Shown here: positions 1-5,120 of the stretch, in pieces
Layout of the letters: each line of letters starts with the position of its first letter
Position numbering within the stretch: position 1 is the first letter of the stretch
NCBI GenBank assembly: GCA_003164275.1
Contig: PLSY01000404.1
Span: 1-17,894 of the forward strand
DNA: 17,894 bases
Source of the DNA: Acidimicrobiaceae bacterium
GTDB taxonomy: Bacteria > Actinomycetota > Acidimicrobiia > Acidimicrobiales > RAAP-2
Reading direction: 5' to 3'
The notes under the pieces: model-generated
The model's database searches: none
Seen by the model: the letters and a program-made list of their open reading frames with translations, nothing else
Told to the model about the DNA's origin: nothing
Position numbers and translations under genes: made by a program

Positions 1-1
1 C

Positions 2-286
2 CGTCAGACCCAGGAGTGGGAGGAGTCCACCTCGTTCTTCGACATCGTCTGCTGGCGTGACCTGGCCGAGAACGTCGCGCTGAGCCTGACCAAGGGCACC
101 CGGGTCGTGGTCACTGGCCGTCTGGAGGAGCACCGGTGGGAGACCGAGGACGGGGAGACCCGATCCAAGGTCGAGCTGGTGGCCGAGGAGATCGATGCCA
201 GCCTCCGATTTGCCACCCTGGACGTCCACAGGGTCCAGCGCTGCAGCACTGCCGACGAGCTCGCCGGCGAGACCAACCCCGCATGA
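2..286 (+). CDS. ssb: Single-stranded DNA-binding protein, 5'-truncated by the window edge
   Basis: The reading frame enters from the left edge and gives the last 94 residues of a typical bacterial SSB. Visible family landmarks are the OB-fold stretches SFFDIVCWRDLAENVALSL, GTRVVVTGRLE, and WETEDGETRSKVELVAEEI followed by SLRFATLDV. SSB coats single-stranded DNA and recruits repair and replication proteins. On a conjugative element it protects the transferred strand or supports replication after entry. The C-terminus is short and ends ELAGETNPA, so the acidic tip with a terminal Pro-Phe that chromosomal SSBs use to bind partners is missing. This suggests an element-borne accessory SSB. A strong GC hairpin follows the stop codon. 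A second, shorter ssb lies about 760 bp downstream on the same strand. The identity is secure; only the start is unseen. Confidence 0.9.
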   Translation, partial: RQTQEWEESTSFFDIVCWRDLAENVALSLTKGTRVVVTGRLEEHRWETEDGETRSKVELVAEEIDASLRFATLDVHRVQRCSTADELAGETNPA

Positions 287-291
287 TCGGC

Positions 292-322
292 CCGGCGGGG
301 TCGGGTTTCCCGACCCCGCCGG
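292..322 (+). terminator. Perfect GC hairpin after ssb
   Basis: Arms of 14 bp (292-305 and 309-322) match perfectly around a TTT loop, starting 5 bp after the ssb stop codon. There is no T-run after the stem, so it may be a weak or bidirectional terminator, or may stabilise the 3' end of the mRNA. The structure is read directly; the terminator role is inferred from its position. Confidence 0.6.
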
Positions 323-1050
323 TACTGGGCCGCTGGCCTCATCGCAACATTTCTTGCAATACGAATGTCCGCGGTGGCGCTTCGCGCCCCAGTTCTTTTG
401 GTGAGACTCCGACCGGCACCCCGTCCGGGTCGCTCTGGCCGAGCACCGCGGGCGGGGTGCCGCCGATGCGCACGACACGAGGTCGCTGGCCGTAGGCGAC
501 GAGGCCAGCTGTTGACCTCCTCCCAACGGATCAGCCTTGCTCGGCGCCGGCCGTCCGCCTCGTGGCGGACAGCGGGACCAACCAGGTGCGTCGATGGTGC
601 AAGGGAGTGCTCCGCTCGGCGCCAGCGGTTCGGCGCCAAGTCTTCGGTTGCCGGAGCGATTCTTCTTTTTCCTGGGCACAACGACACCAACTGCATCCCA
701 GACGAGTCGCCGGCGCCCAGTCTCGCCCCTGCCCATGGCCACCTGTCCACGGATCGAGGTCGACGGTGCCGACGTGCCGGCGGGGGACAGCTGGTGAGCC
801 AGCTCAGTTGGCCAGCGGAAGTGCGAGGTGTCCGATGTCCCTCTCTCGGATGTGGCTGGCTGCTTTCAAGATGATGCACCGATCCGTCGGGCGTCAAGGC
901 TGCGGACAACCCCTGGCGGCGTTCGCTGCGCTCACTGACCATGACCGGTCCCGCCAGAACTTCCCCTCGGCCCTGCGGGCACCCCTGACACTCCGACGTT
1001 TCCCTCGGAGCCTGCTCTTTCCAACAGCAACCCACAAGAGAGGAATCACC
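323..1050. other. Long region between the two ssb genes with no convincing gene
   Basis: No reading frame here shows a recognisable domain or a good ribosome site. Small perfect hairpins are visible at 553-570 (arms GTCCGC/GCGGAC) and 789-804 (arms AGCTGG/CCAGCT, loop TGAG), plus an 8-bp palindrome GACCGGTC at 943-950. On the minus strand, 339-473 could encode a 44-residue peptide from a GTG start (treated under findings); it is unproven. The last 100 bp are the likely promoter and leader of the second ssb. Confidence 0.5.
1037..1044 (+). promoter_or_regulatory. Shine-Dalgarno site of the second ssb
   Basis: AGAGAGGA sits 6 bases upstream of the ATG at 1051. It decides this start over in-frame codons much further upstream, where the translation has no SSB character. 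Confidence 0.75.
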
Positions 1051-1401
1051 ATGAACACCGTAACCATCACTGGCCGCTTCACCGCCGATCCGGAGCTCAA
1101 GTTCACCACTGGAGCAGGCAAGGCCGTCACCACCGTGAGGGTGGCCATCAATGAGCAAGGTCGGGACAAGGGGGTCTTCATCGACCTCCAGTCCTGGGAG
1201 AAGACGGCAGAGTTCATCGCCAGCTACGGCACCAAGGGCCGCCTCTTCGAGGCCACCGCCCGCCTGGCGCTCGACCAGTGGACCGACACCGAAGGGAGCC
1301 AGCGCTCGAAGCACTACTTGGTCACGGGCCCCTACCAGTTCCGGTTCCTGGACAAGTCCAGCGACACCAGCGAGTCCGAGGCTCCGGCCGAGGATGCCTG
1401 A
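1051..1401 (+). CDS. ssb: Short accessory single-stranded DNA-binding protein (116 aa)
   Basis: The protein begins MNTVTITGRFTADPELKFTT, the classic first strand of the SSB OB-fold. It continues with a VAIN strand, FIDLQSWEKTAEFIASYGTKG (equivalent to the FxxVxxWxxxAE block of SSBs) and a final strand near VTGPYQFRFLD. It is shorter than the roughly 150-180 residues of housekeeping SSBs. The tail (about residues 103-116, SSDTSESEAPAEDA) is acidic but lacks the terminal Pro-Phe. The start is set by a good ribosome site at 1037-1044, and a strong intrinsic terminator follows at once, so it is probably a single-gene transcript. It probably binds single-stranded DNA during transfer or establishment of the element. 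It is clearly diverged from the upstream SSB, so this is not a recent tandem copy. Confidence 0.88.
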   Translation: MNTVTITGRFTADPELKFTTGAGKAVTTVRVAINEQGRDKGVFIDLQSWEKTAEFIASYGTKGRLFEATARLALDQWTDTEGSQRSKHYLVTGPYQFRFLDKSSDTSESEAPAEDA

Positions 1402-1406
1402 CCGGG

Positions 1407-1436
1407 AGAGGGGGACCCTTCGGGGTCCCCCTCTTT
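1407..1436 (+). terminator. Intrinsic terminator with UUCG tetraloop
   Basis: A 12-bp perfect stem (1407-1418 with 1423-1434) closes a TTCG loop through a C-G pair, the very stable cUUCGg tetraloop, and is followed by TTTCT-like sequence. It lies 5 bp after the ssb stop codon. This is the clearest Rho-independent terminator in the window. Confidence 0.9.
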
Positions 1437-1723
1437 CTCCACTGTTCACGACGGACTCGCGTTGGCGACGGTCAGGCCACCAGTTGTGGGATGGCGCGCC
1501 GACGTTGCCACCGGAGACGGACAACTACTGGCCCACGATCAGCCAGGCGGTGACCTGGAGCTCTCGACGGGGGAGCAGCTCCAATGGTCTGCCATTCCGT
1601 TCAGGGTCGCAAGATCCCGGGCCAGCCCGTGGCCGCCGCGACGAAGGGGAGGGTTCTGGATTCCCTCTTGAAGCCCATCACAACCGGACAACCGCCGAGC
1701 CATTGTGGCCTGCGGACAAAACA

Positions 1724-1770
1724 CCAGTCCAGAGGATTCATGATGAAGCCGGCGAGGTTCATGATGGCGG
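1724..1770 (+). repeat. Iteron pair, unit 1 (GATTCATGATG and GGTTCATGATG)
   Basis: Two TTCATGATG motifs begin at 1737 and 1758, 21 bp apart, about two helical turns. The first is itself a dyad (TTCA-TGA-TGAA). The whole unit, starting CCAGTCCAGAGG, is repeated with changes at 1834-1881. The same-face spacing fits cooperative binding of a protein such as a replication initiator, relaxosome protein or regulator. Confidence 0.65.
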
Positions 1771-1833
1771 CACAGGGTTGCCCGCCCTGGCTCACGCTTG
1801 TGCGTTGGTCAGGGCCGTAGGAACGGTAAAGCC

Positions 1834-1881
1834 CCAGCCCAGAGGGTTCATGGTTGAACCGACCGGGGTTCATGATGAACG
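1834..1881 (+). repeat. Iteron pair, unit 2 (GGTTCATGGTTGAACC and GTTCATGATGAAC)
   Basis: This is a diverged direct copy of the unit at 1724-1770, starting CCAGCCCAGAGG. Motifs begin at 1847 and 1869, 22 bp apart. The first is a perfect dyad GGTTCA-TGGT-TGAACC and the second is GTTCA-TGA-TGAAC, so each motif is an inverted repeat as well as a direct repeat. Further single copies are at 1912-1919 (reverse), 2241-2250 (reverse) and 2272-2280 (forward). Confidence 0.65.
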
Positions 1882-1919
1882 AAAGGCTTTGGCCATCGCT
1901 TGGCTGACTCCGATGAACC

Positions 1920-1934
1920 GAAACGCAACGTTTC
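1920..1934. repeat. Small perfect inverted repeat GAAACG-CAA-CGTTTC
   Basis: Six-bp arms with a 3-nt spacer lie directly beside a reverse-oriented GATGAACC motif (1912-1919). It may be part of the same protein-binding array; there is no independent evidence of function. Confidence 0.45.
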
Positions 1935-2005
1935 CGTCGAACCGCTCCCTATCTCCTCGGGTGCGAAGAACCCCTTCCGATCCGACTGCCGCCGAATGGC
2001 GGCCA

Positions 2006-2055
2006 GAGTGTCCAACAGTTCCGTGTCTGAACAGACGCGGGACTGCCGGACACTC
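2006..2055. repeat. 50-bp imperfect dyad, candidate oriT or single-strand-origin hairpin
   Basis: The two 25-base halves match at 20 positions when one is reverse-complemented. The outer arms GAGTGTCC/GGACACTC are perfect, a 2-nt mismatch (AA/CC) follows, then CAGTTCCG/CGGGACTG with one wobble, then GTCTG/CAGAC around an AA centre. As single-stranded DNA or RNA it would form a long hairpin. The mismatches outside the centre are all transitions. The site lies about 350 bp upstream of mobC. Confidence 0.6.
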
Positions 2056-2062
2056 ACCCTCA

Positions 2063-2075
2063 CCCACCTGGTGGG
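2063..2075. repeat. Perfect palindrome CCCACC-T-GGTGGG
   Basis: Six-bp arms around a single central T, 7 bp right of the 50-bp dyad. It probably belongs to the same cis-acting region. Confidence 0.45.
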
Positions 2076-2201
2076 GAAGGCATATGGCCTGCCCACAGCG
2101 CCAGAGAGCCGATGGCATCGCCAACGCCGGTTCCCGCTGTCTACGCCACGGATGTGTCATTACAGCGTCGCCCCCAAGGGCGAAAACAGAGGCATTGCGG
2201 C

Positions 2202-2216
2202 GAGCCCATCGGGCTC
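2202..2216. repeat. Perfect hairpin GAGCCC-ATC-GGGCTC
   Basis: Six-bp arms and a 3-nt loop. No T-run follows, so it is not a convincing terminator. It lies between the 50-bp dyad and the last two TTCATG motifs. Confidence 0.4.
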
Positions 2217-2238
2217 ACTCTCCAATTGCCCTTCGCTC

Positions 2239-2280
2239 GAACCATGAACCTCTCATGACACTCGCTCTTGGGGTTCATGA
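2239..2280. repeat. Opposed pair of GGTTCATG motifs
   Basis: GAACCATGAACC at 2239-2250 (reverse orientation) faces GGGTTCATG at 2271-2279 (forward). These are the copies of the iteron motif nearest to mobC. They could let the same protein act at the origin array and at the mob promoter. Confidence 0.5.
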
Positions 2281-2297
2281 CGCGGAGAGCAAGATAG

Positions 2298-2318
2298 GAG
2301 ATCAGTATTACTGATCTC
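2298..2318. promoter_or_regulatory. Perfect 21-bp palindrome upstream of mobC (operator or relaxosome site)
   Basis: Arms GAGATCAGTA and TACTGATCTC flank one central T, a perfect dyad of 10 bp per side ending 81 bp before the mobC start. It is AT-richer than its surroundings. This is the right size and position for a dimeric regulator (for example autoregulation by MobC) or for the inverted repeat next to a nic site. Which of the two cannot be decided from sequence. Confidence 0.6.
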
Positions 2319-2351
2319 GTTGCCGCTGGCGCTGTTCCCCCCGATCTGGGT

Positions 2352-2370
2352 CCCCGAGACGAGCTCGGGG
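2352..2370. repeat. Hairpin CCCCGAG-ACGAG-CTCGGGG before mobC
   Basis: Seven-bp perfect arms with a 5-nt loop, 29 bp upstream of the mobC ATG. It would fall in the mobC leader or at the oriT edge. It could act as a mob-mRNA structure or as part of the transfer origin. Confidence 0.4.
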
Positions 2371-2399
2371 TCGCTGCGCTGCGCCGAACGGCAGAAGAC

Positions 2400-2828
2400 A
2401 TGGGGGCACAAGTCGGAGCAGTGGGGCCCGAGACGAGGACCGTGCCGGTCCAACAGAATCGCCTTCGCCGGGTTCCCGGCGGTCGAACCCGTCAGGTGAT
2501 CGTGCGAATCACTGCCGATGAACATGCTGCCCTGCAACGGCGTGCGGCCGACGCCGGCGTCTCGGTGCAGCGGTATCTCGTCGAGGCGGGTCTGTCCGGT
2601 GCTGCTGGGGACGGGGCCGCCCGGCGACGGGCCGAGCGGGAGTTGATCGCCACAAGGGGCGTGCTCCGGGCGGCGGGGAACAACCTCAACCAGTTGGCCA
2701 AGTGGGCAAACGCCAACCACGCGCTGCCATCTCAACTTGATCCGATTCTGGCCAAGGTGGTCACAGCGACTTTGGCAGTGTCGGAGCGCGTGGAGCAGCT
2801 CGCCGCTACCTTCGAGGCGTCTCAGTGA
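2400..2828 (+). CDS. mobC: MobC-like relaxosome accessory protein (142 aa)
   Basis: Residues about 31-65 (RQVIVRITADEHAALQRRA, then a helix with SVQRYLVEAGL) look like the ribbon-helix-helix-type DNA-binding part of MobC proteins. Residues 93-101 carry the family signature GNNLNQLAK, and a C-terminal helix follows. MobC proteins bind oriT, open the DNA around nic and help the relaxase. The stop codon overlaps the relaxase start in a GTGA, so the two are translationally coupled. The start is uncertain: the ATG at 2400 has only a weak ribosome site (AGAAG), and in-frame GTG codons at about 2421 and 2442 are possible, since recognisable sequence begins near residue 30. The palindrome at 2298-2318 is a plausible control site. 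Confidence 0.85.
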   Translation: MGAQVGAVGPETRTVPVQQNRLRRVPGGRTRQVIVRITADEHAALQRRAADAGVSVQRYLVEAGLSGAAGDGAARRRAERELIATRGVLRAAGNNLNQLAKWANANHALPSQLDPILAKVVTATLAVSERVEQLAATFEASQ

Positions 2829-4423
2829 TTGGGAAGATCTCCAAAGGGGCCTCGGGACGCGGCCTCGTCCGCTATCTGTTCGGGCCGGGGAAGGCCAACG
2901 AGCACACGGACCAACGGGTGATCGCCTCAGGGGTATCGCTTTGGGCCGAGGAGGGTCGAATGCTGACCGCTCGTGAAATTGCTGACCTAGGAGCGTCCCT
3001 GGATTCCTCCAATGATGCCTACGGGAAGAACCCTTCGGGGGGACATATCTGGCACGTGTCCTTGTCCCTCGCCGCCGGTGAGCGCGTGATGACCGATCGG
3101 CAGTGGGCAGAGATCGCTCAGATGGTGATGAGCGCAATGGGTTTCGACAGGGAGGGACTGGAGCGCACCGCTTGGGTGGCGATTGGTCATGGCGTGAGCG
3201 CTCAAGGAAATCAGCACATTCACATCGCTGGATCGATTGTTCGCAACGATGGGAGTGTGGTCAAGATCTGGCAGGATCGCAGAACCCTCTCACGGGTGTG
3301 CCACGAGATCGAGCTCACGTACGGCCTGGGCGTCATCGAGGGCCGCGAGGGAAGAGGGATGCCTGGGTTGACCAGAGCCGAACTGGAGCGCACGGCTCGG
3401 GAGCAGCAAACAGAACCCCCACGGATCACCCTCGCCCGCATCGTTCGTGAGGCATCGGTCGCGTCGATAGACGAGGCAGAGTTCGTCCGCCGTCTACGGG
3501 AGAGTGGGGCCCTCGCCCGACCACGGTTCGAGACCGGGGGGAGAGAGGCAGTAGTGGGCTACTCGGTTGCACTCAGGACAGGGGAAGGCGCCACCCCGAT
3601 TTGGTTCGGTGGTGGGAAGCTGGCAAGGGACCTGACGTTGCCGAACCTGCGGCAGTTTTGGGAACTCTCAGCAGCGGATCAGAAGGCGGCAGTCGCCGAA
3701 TGGATCGCCACAAACTCGAATGTCCCGGGCAGAGAAGCCATGCTCGGTATGCCGGATGACTGGCAACGGGCAGCGGCAAGCGTCGAGAGGGCCGTCGAGA
3801 AGCTCAGGGTAATCCCGGTATCCGACCTCGCCGCGTGGCGGGGGGCCGCACGGGAGACTTCCGGAGTGTTCGCGGCATGGTCGAGACGCTGCGAGGGGGA
3901 CAATCCCGGGCCACTGGCAGATAGTGCAGACGCGTTGGCTCGATCGGCGCAGTACCGATCGGGTGAGCCCGCTCCGTGCCGGACAGCGGTGCGCGACTTC
4001 CGGGGGATAGCGGCGGTTGTTGCACAGTCCGAACTGAACAACGATTCGCCGATGGCTTGGGCCATGTTGCTCGACCAGTTAGGGCGAACACTTCGAGCGA
4101 TCAGTGATGCCCATGCCACCCGAGGGGAAACAGAGATGGCCAGGGCGCTTGTTGGGAGTCTCTCCGTGGAGCTCGAGACACTGCACGACCAGTTCGAGAC
4201 GAGCTCGATCGGGGAGCTGGTTCCAGAAGAACAGACTTTCGAGGAGCGTGTCGCAGAGTGGTGGCCCGACGGCGCGGGCATTACCTTGGACATCGAGGAC
4301 GATCTCGATCTCGATCTCGATCTCGATCTCGACCTGGACCTGGACCTGGACCTGGACCTGGACCTGGACCTGGACCTGGACCTGGACCTGGACCTGGACC
4401 ACGATGTGGGGTTTGAGCCTTGA
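2825..4423 (+). CDS. mobA: Relaxase / mobilisation nuclease with C-terminal Asp-Leu repeat tail (532 aa)
   Basis: The relaxase nicks one strand at oriT, stays bound to its 5' end and leads it into the recipient. The N-terminus (KISKGASGRGLVRYLFGPG) resembles the start of MOBP-type relaxase domains; Tyr17 is a candidate nucleophile. Metal-ligand histidines are visible at 74 and 77 (HIWHVSL) and in the signature NQHIHIAGSIVRNDG (His131, His133). The GTG start at 2825 shares GTGA with the mobC stop, and GAGG lies 8 bases before it. Residues after about 200 have no recognised domain. Residues 493-524 are 16 consecutive Asp-Leu dipeptides, ending DHDVGFEP. Similar tails occur on the coiled-coil protein at 13158 and the helicase ending at 7611. 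C-terminal segments of relaxases often carry the signal read by the coupling protein, so the tail may be a transfer signal; this is inference. Confidence 0.88.
   Translation: MIGKISKGASGRGLVRYLFGPGKANEHTDQRVIASGVSLWAEEGRMLTAREIADLGASLDSSNDAYGKNPSGGHIWHVSLSLAAGERVMTDRQWAEIAQMVMSAMGFDREGLERTAWVAIGHGVSAQGNQHIHIAGSIVRNDGSVVKIWQDRRTLSRVCHEIELTYGLGVIEGREGRGMPGLTRAELERTAREQQTEPPRITLARIVREASVASIDEAEFVRRLRESGALARPRFETGGREAVVGYSVALRTGEGATPIWFGGGKLARDLTLPNLRQFWELSAADQKAAVAEWIATNSNVPGREAMLGMPDDWQRAAASVERAVEKLRVIPVSDLAAWRGAARETSGVFAAWSRRCEGDNPGPLADSADALARSAQYRSGEPAPCRTAVRDFRGIAAVVAQSELNNDSPMAWAMLLDQLGRTLRAISDAHATRGETEMARALVGSLSVELETLHDQFETSSIGELVPEEQTFEERVAEWWPDGAGITLDIEDDLDLDLDLDLDLDLDLDLDLDLDLDLDLDLDLDHDVGFEP
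4301..4396 (+). repeat. Hexanucleotide tandem repeat in mobA: (GATCTC)5 then (GACCTG)11
   Basis: Two adjoining tandem blocks, 4301-4330 and 4331-4396, use different hexamers that both encode Asp-Leu. Such a pure repeat is prone to slip in steps of six bases, changing tail length without breaking the frame. Confidence 0.95.
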
Positions 4424-4498
4424 GGCGTCGATGCCCGAACGTGGACTTTCGCACTTTCCCGGCATCCTGGGAGACGTTGGCTGCGGGTCCTGACGCCT

Positions 4499-4720
4499 TC
4501 AGCGGGTGAACCAGCGATCGTTGGCGTCGAGCACTTCGAGGGTGAGGTCCTGCAGCTGAACAACGAGTTCTCTCAGGCGCTTGGCATTCTCGAGTAGGGG
4601 CTGGTAGTCCTCAAGCTGGTCAGGCGTGAGCACCCGGGTCACGGTCTTGCCTTCCACCTTGCGCGTCCAGACGATGTAGGGACGCTGCAGCTGGGGCGGG
4701 TCGGCTTTGCACCGGCAGTT
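4499..4720 (-). pseudogene. 3' remnant of a DUF6788-like gene
   Basis: On the minus strand an uninterrupted frame reads NCRCKADPPQLQRPYIVWTR, then KVEGKTVTRVLTPDQLEDYQ, a helical stretch with RLRELVVQLQDL, and a stop at 4499-4501. The CxC motif, the PY-x-WTRKV-x-GKTVTR block and the following helix match my memory of DUF6788, a family of unknown function that I recall from mobile regions. The first half is missing: going upstream, the frame hits a stop within about three codons at 4727-4729, exactly where a fragment of a surface protein begins on the other strand. There is no start codon, so it is a dead tail left by recombination. Family naming is from motif recognition without a search. Confidence 0.6.
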
Positions 4721-4723
4721 CGC

Positions 4724-4984
4724 ACTTCAACTGACTGGTTCGGGTCAACTGGCTATCCGGTTCCCAGCATTGACCCAATTAGCCTGTGGGGGCGTGGTGA
4801 CTTCTCATCGCTCTGCGGAGGGATGTCGAGCTATGGGAGCGCCGAGGTCGGACTGAGCGACAACACAGTGCCATGGGCGATCTACACCTGTCCGGCCTTG
4901 TTCGACTACCCGATCCCGGTAACTGCCGTGATCTTCAATGCCGTGCCTAGTTACCCGCTGACAAACTTCGCGTACGAGGAGTAA
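4724..4984 (+). pseudogene. C-terminal remnant of a paralogue of the 5121-7439 surface protein
   Basis: The frame reads STDWFGSTGYPVPSID at its start and SYGSAEVGLSDNTVPW in the middle, ends FNAVPSYPLTNFAYEE and then TAA. It lines up with the last 88 residues or so of the intact gene downstream, with many synonymous and some amino-acid changes and a short in-frame deletion (about 3 residues) near the middle. There is no frameshift or internal stop, so the truncation may be fairly recent. Similarity continues roughly 50 bp past the stop (CAGAATCGACC here, CAGATTCGACC after 7450), so a whole gene was once duplicated in tandem. The 5' part is lost at about 4721, where the DUF6788-like remnant starts. 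Confidence 0.85.
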
Positions 4985-5120
4985 AGCACTCCGTCTTCCG
5001 AGCCAGAATCGACCCATTCCGTCACCGTTGGTGGCCACGATGGCTGAAATCGGCTCTTCGTGCAAGACTTCCAGGATTCTTCACTGACTGGCGAGCCATC
5101 ACAGGTGGGGCGGGGTAACG

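Larger units (their letters stand above)
1437..2399. other. Gene-poor, repeat-dense region: candidate origin of transfer and/or replication
   Basis: Nearly 1 kb between the ssb terminator and mobC has no frame with recognisable protein features, but it holds an unusual density of repeats. There are iteron-like GGTTCATG motifs at 1737, 1758, 1847, 1869, 1912 (reverse), 2243 (reverse) and 2274. There is a 50-bp dyad at 2006-2055 and palindromes at 1920-1934, 2063-2075, 2202-2216, 2298-2318 and 2352-2370. Its place just upstream of mobC-mobA is where oriT usually lies in mobilisable elements. The iterons also resemble replication-initiator sites, but no Rep protein is in the window. Origin function is inferred from structure and position. 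One weak plus frame at 1462-1671 was not accepted as a gene. Confidence 0.6.

Noticed and set aside
4..1524. Long minus-strand open frame (506 codons) opposite both ssb genes
   Set aside because: It is antisense to two clearly recognisable SSB genes and two hairpins, has no known domain and a Ser/Arg/Gly/Pro-rich shadow composition usual in high-GC DNA.
1462..1671. 69-codon plus-strand frame after the second ssb
   Set aside because: The composition is not clearly coding, no ribosome site or domain is seen, and it lies right after a strong terminator in a repeat-rich region.
1724..1881. CRISPR array
   Set aside because: Only two degenerate 47-bp units with internal short motifs; no regular spacers and no cas genes. 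The iteron reading fits better.
3679..4563. Minus-strand frame with a Ser-Arg repeat
   Set aside because: The SR repeat is just the complement of the Asp-Leu hexamers of mobA, and the frame is antisense to the relaxase.
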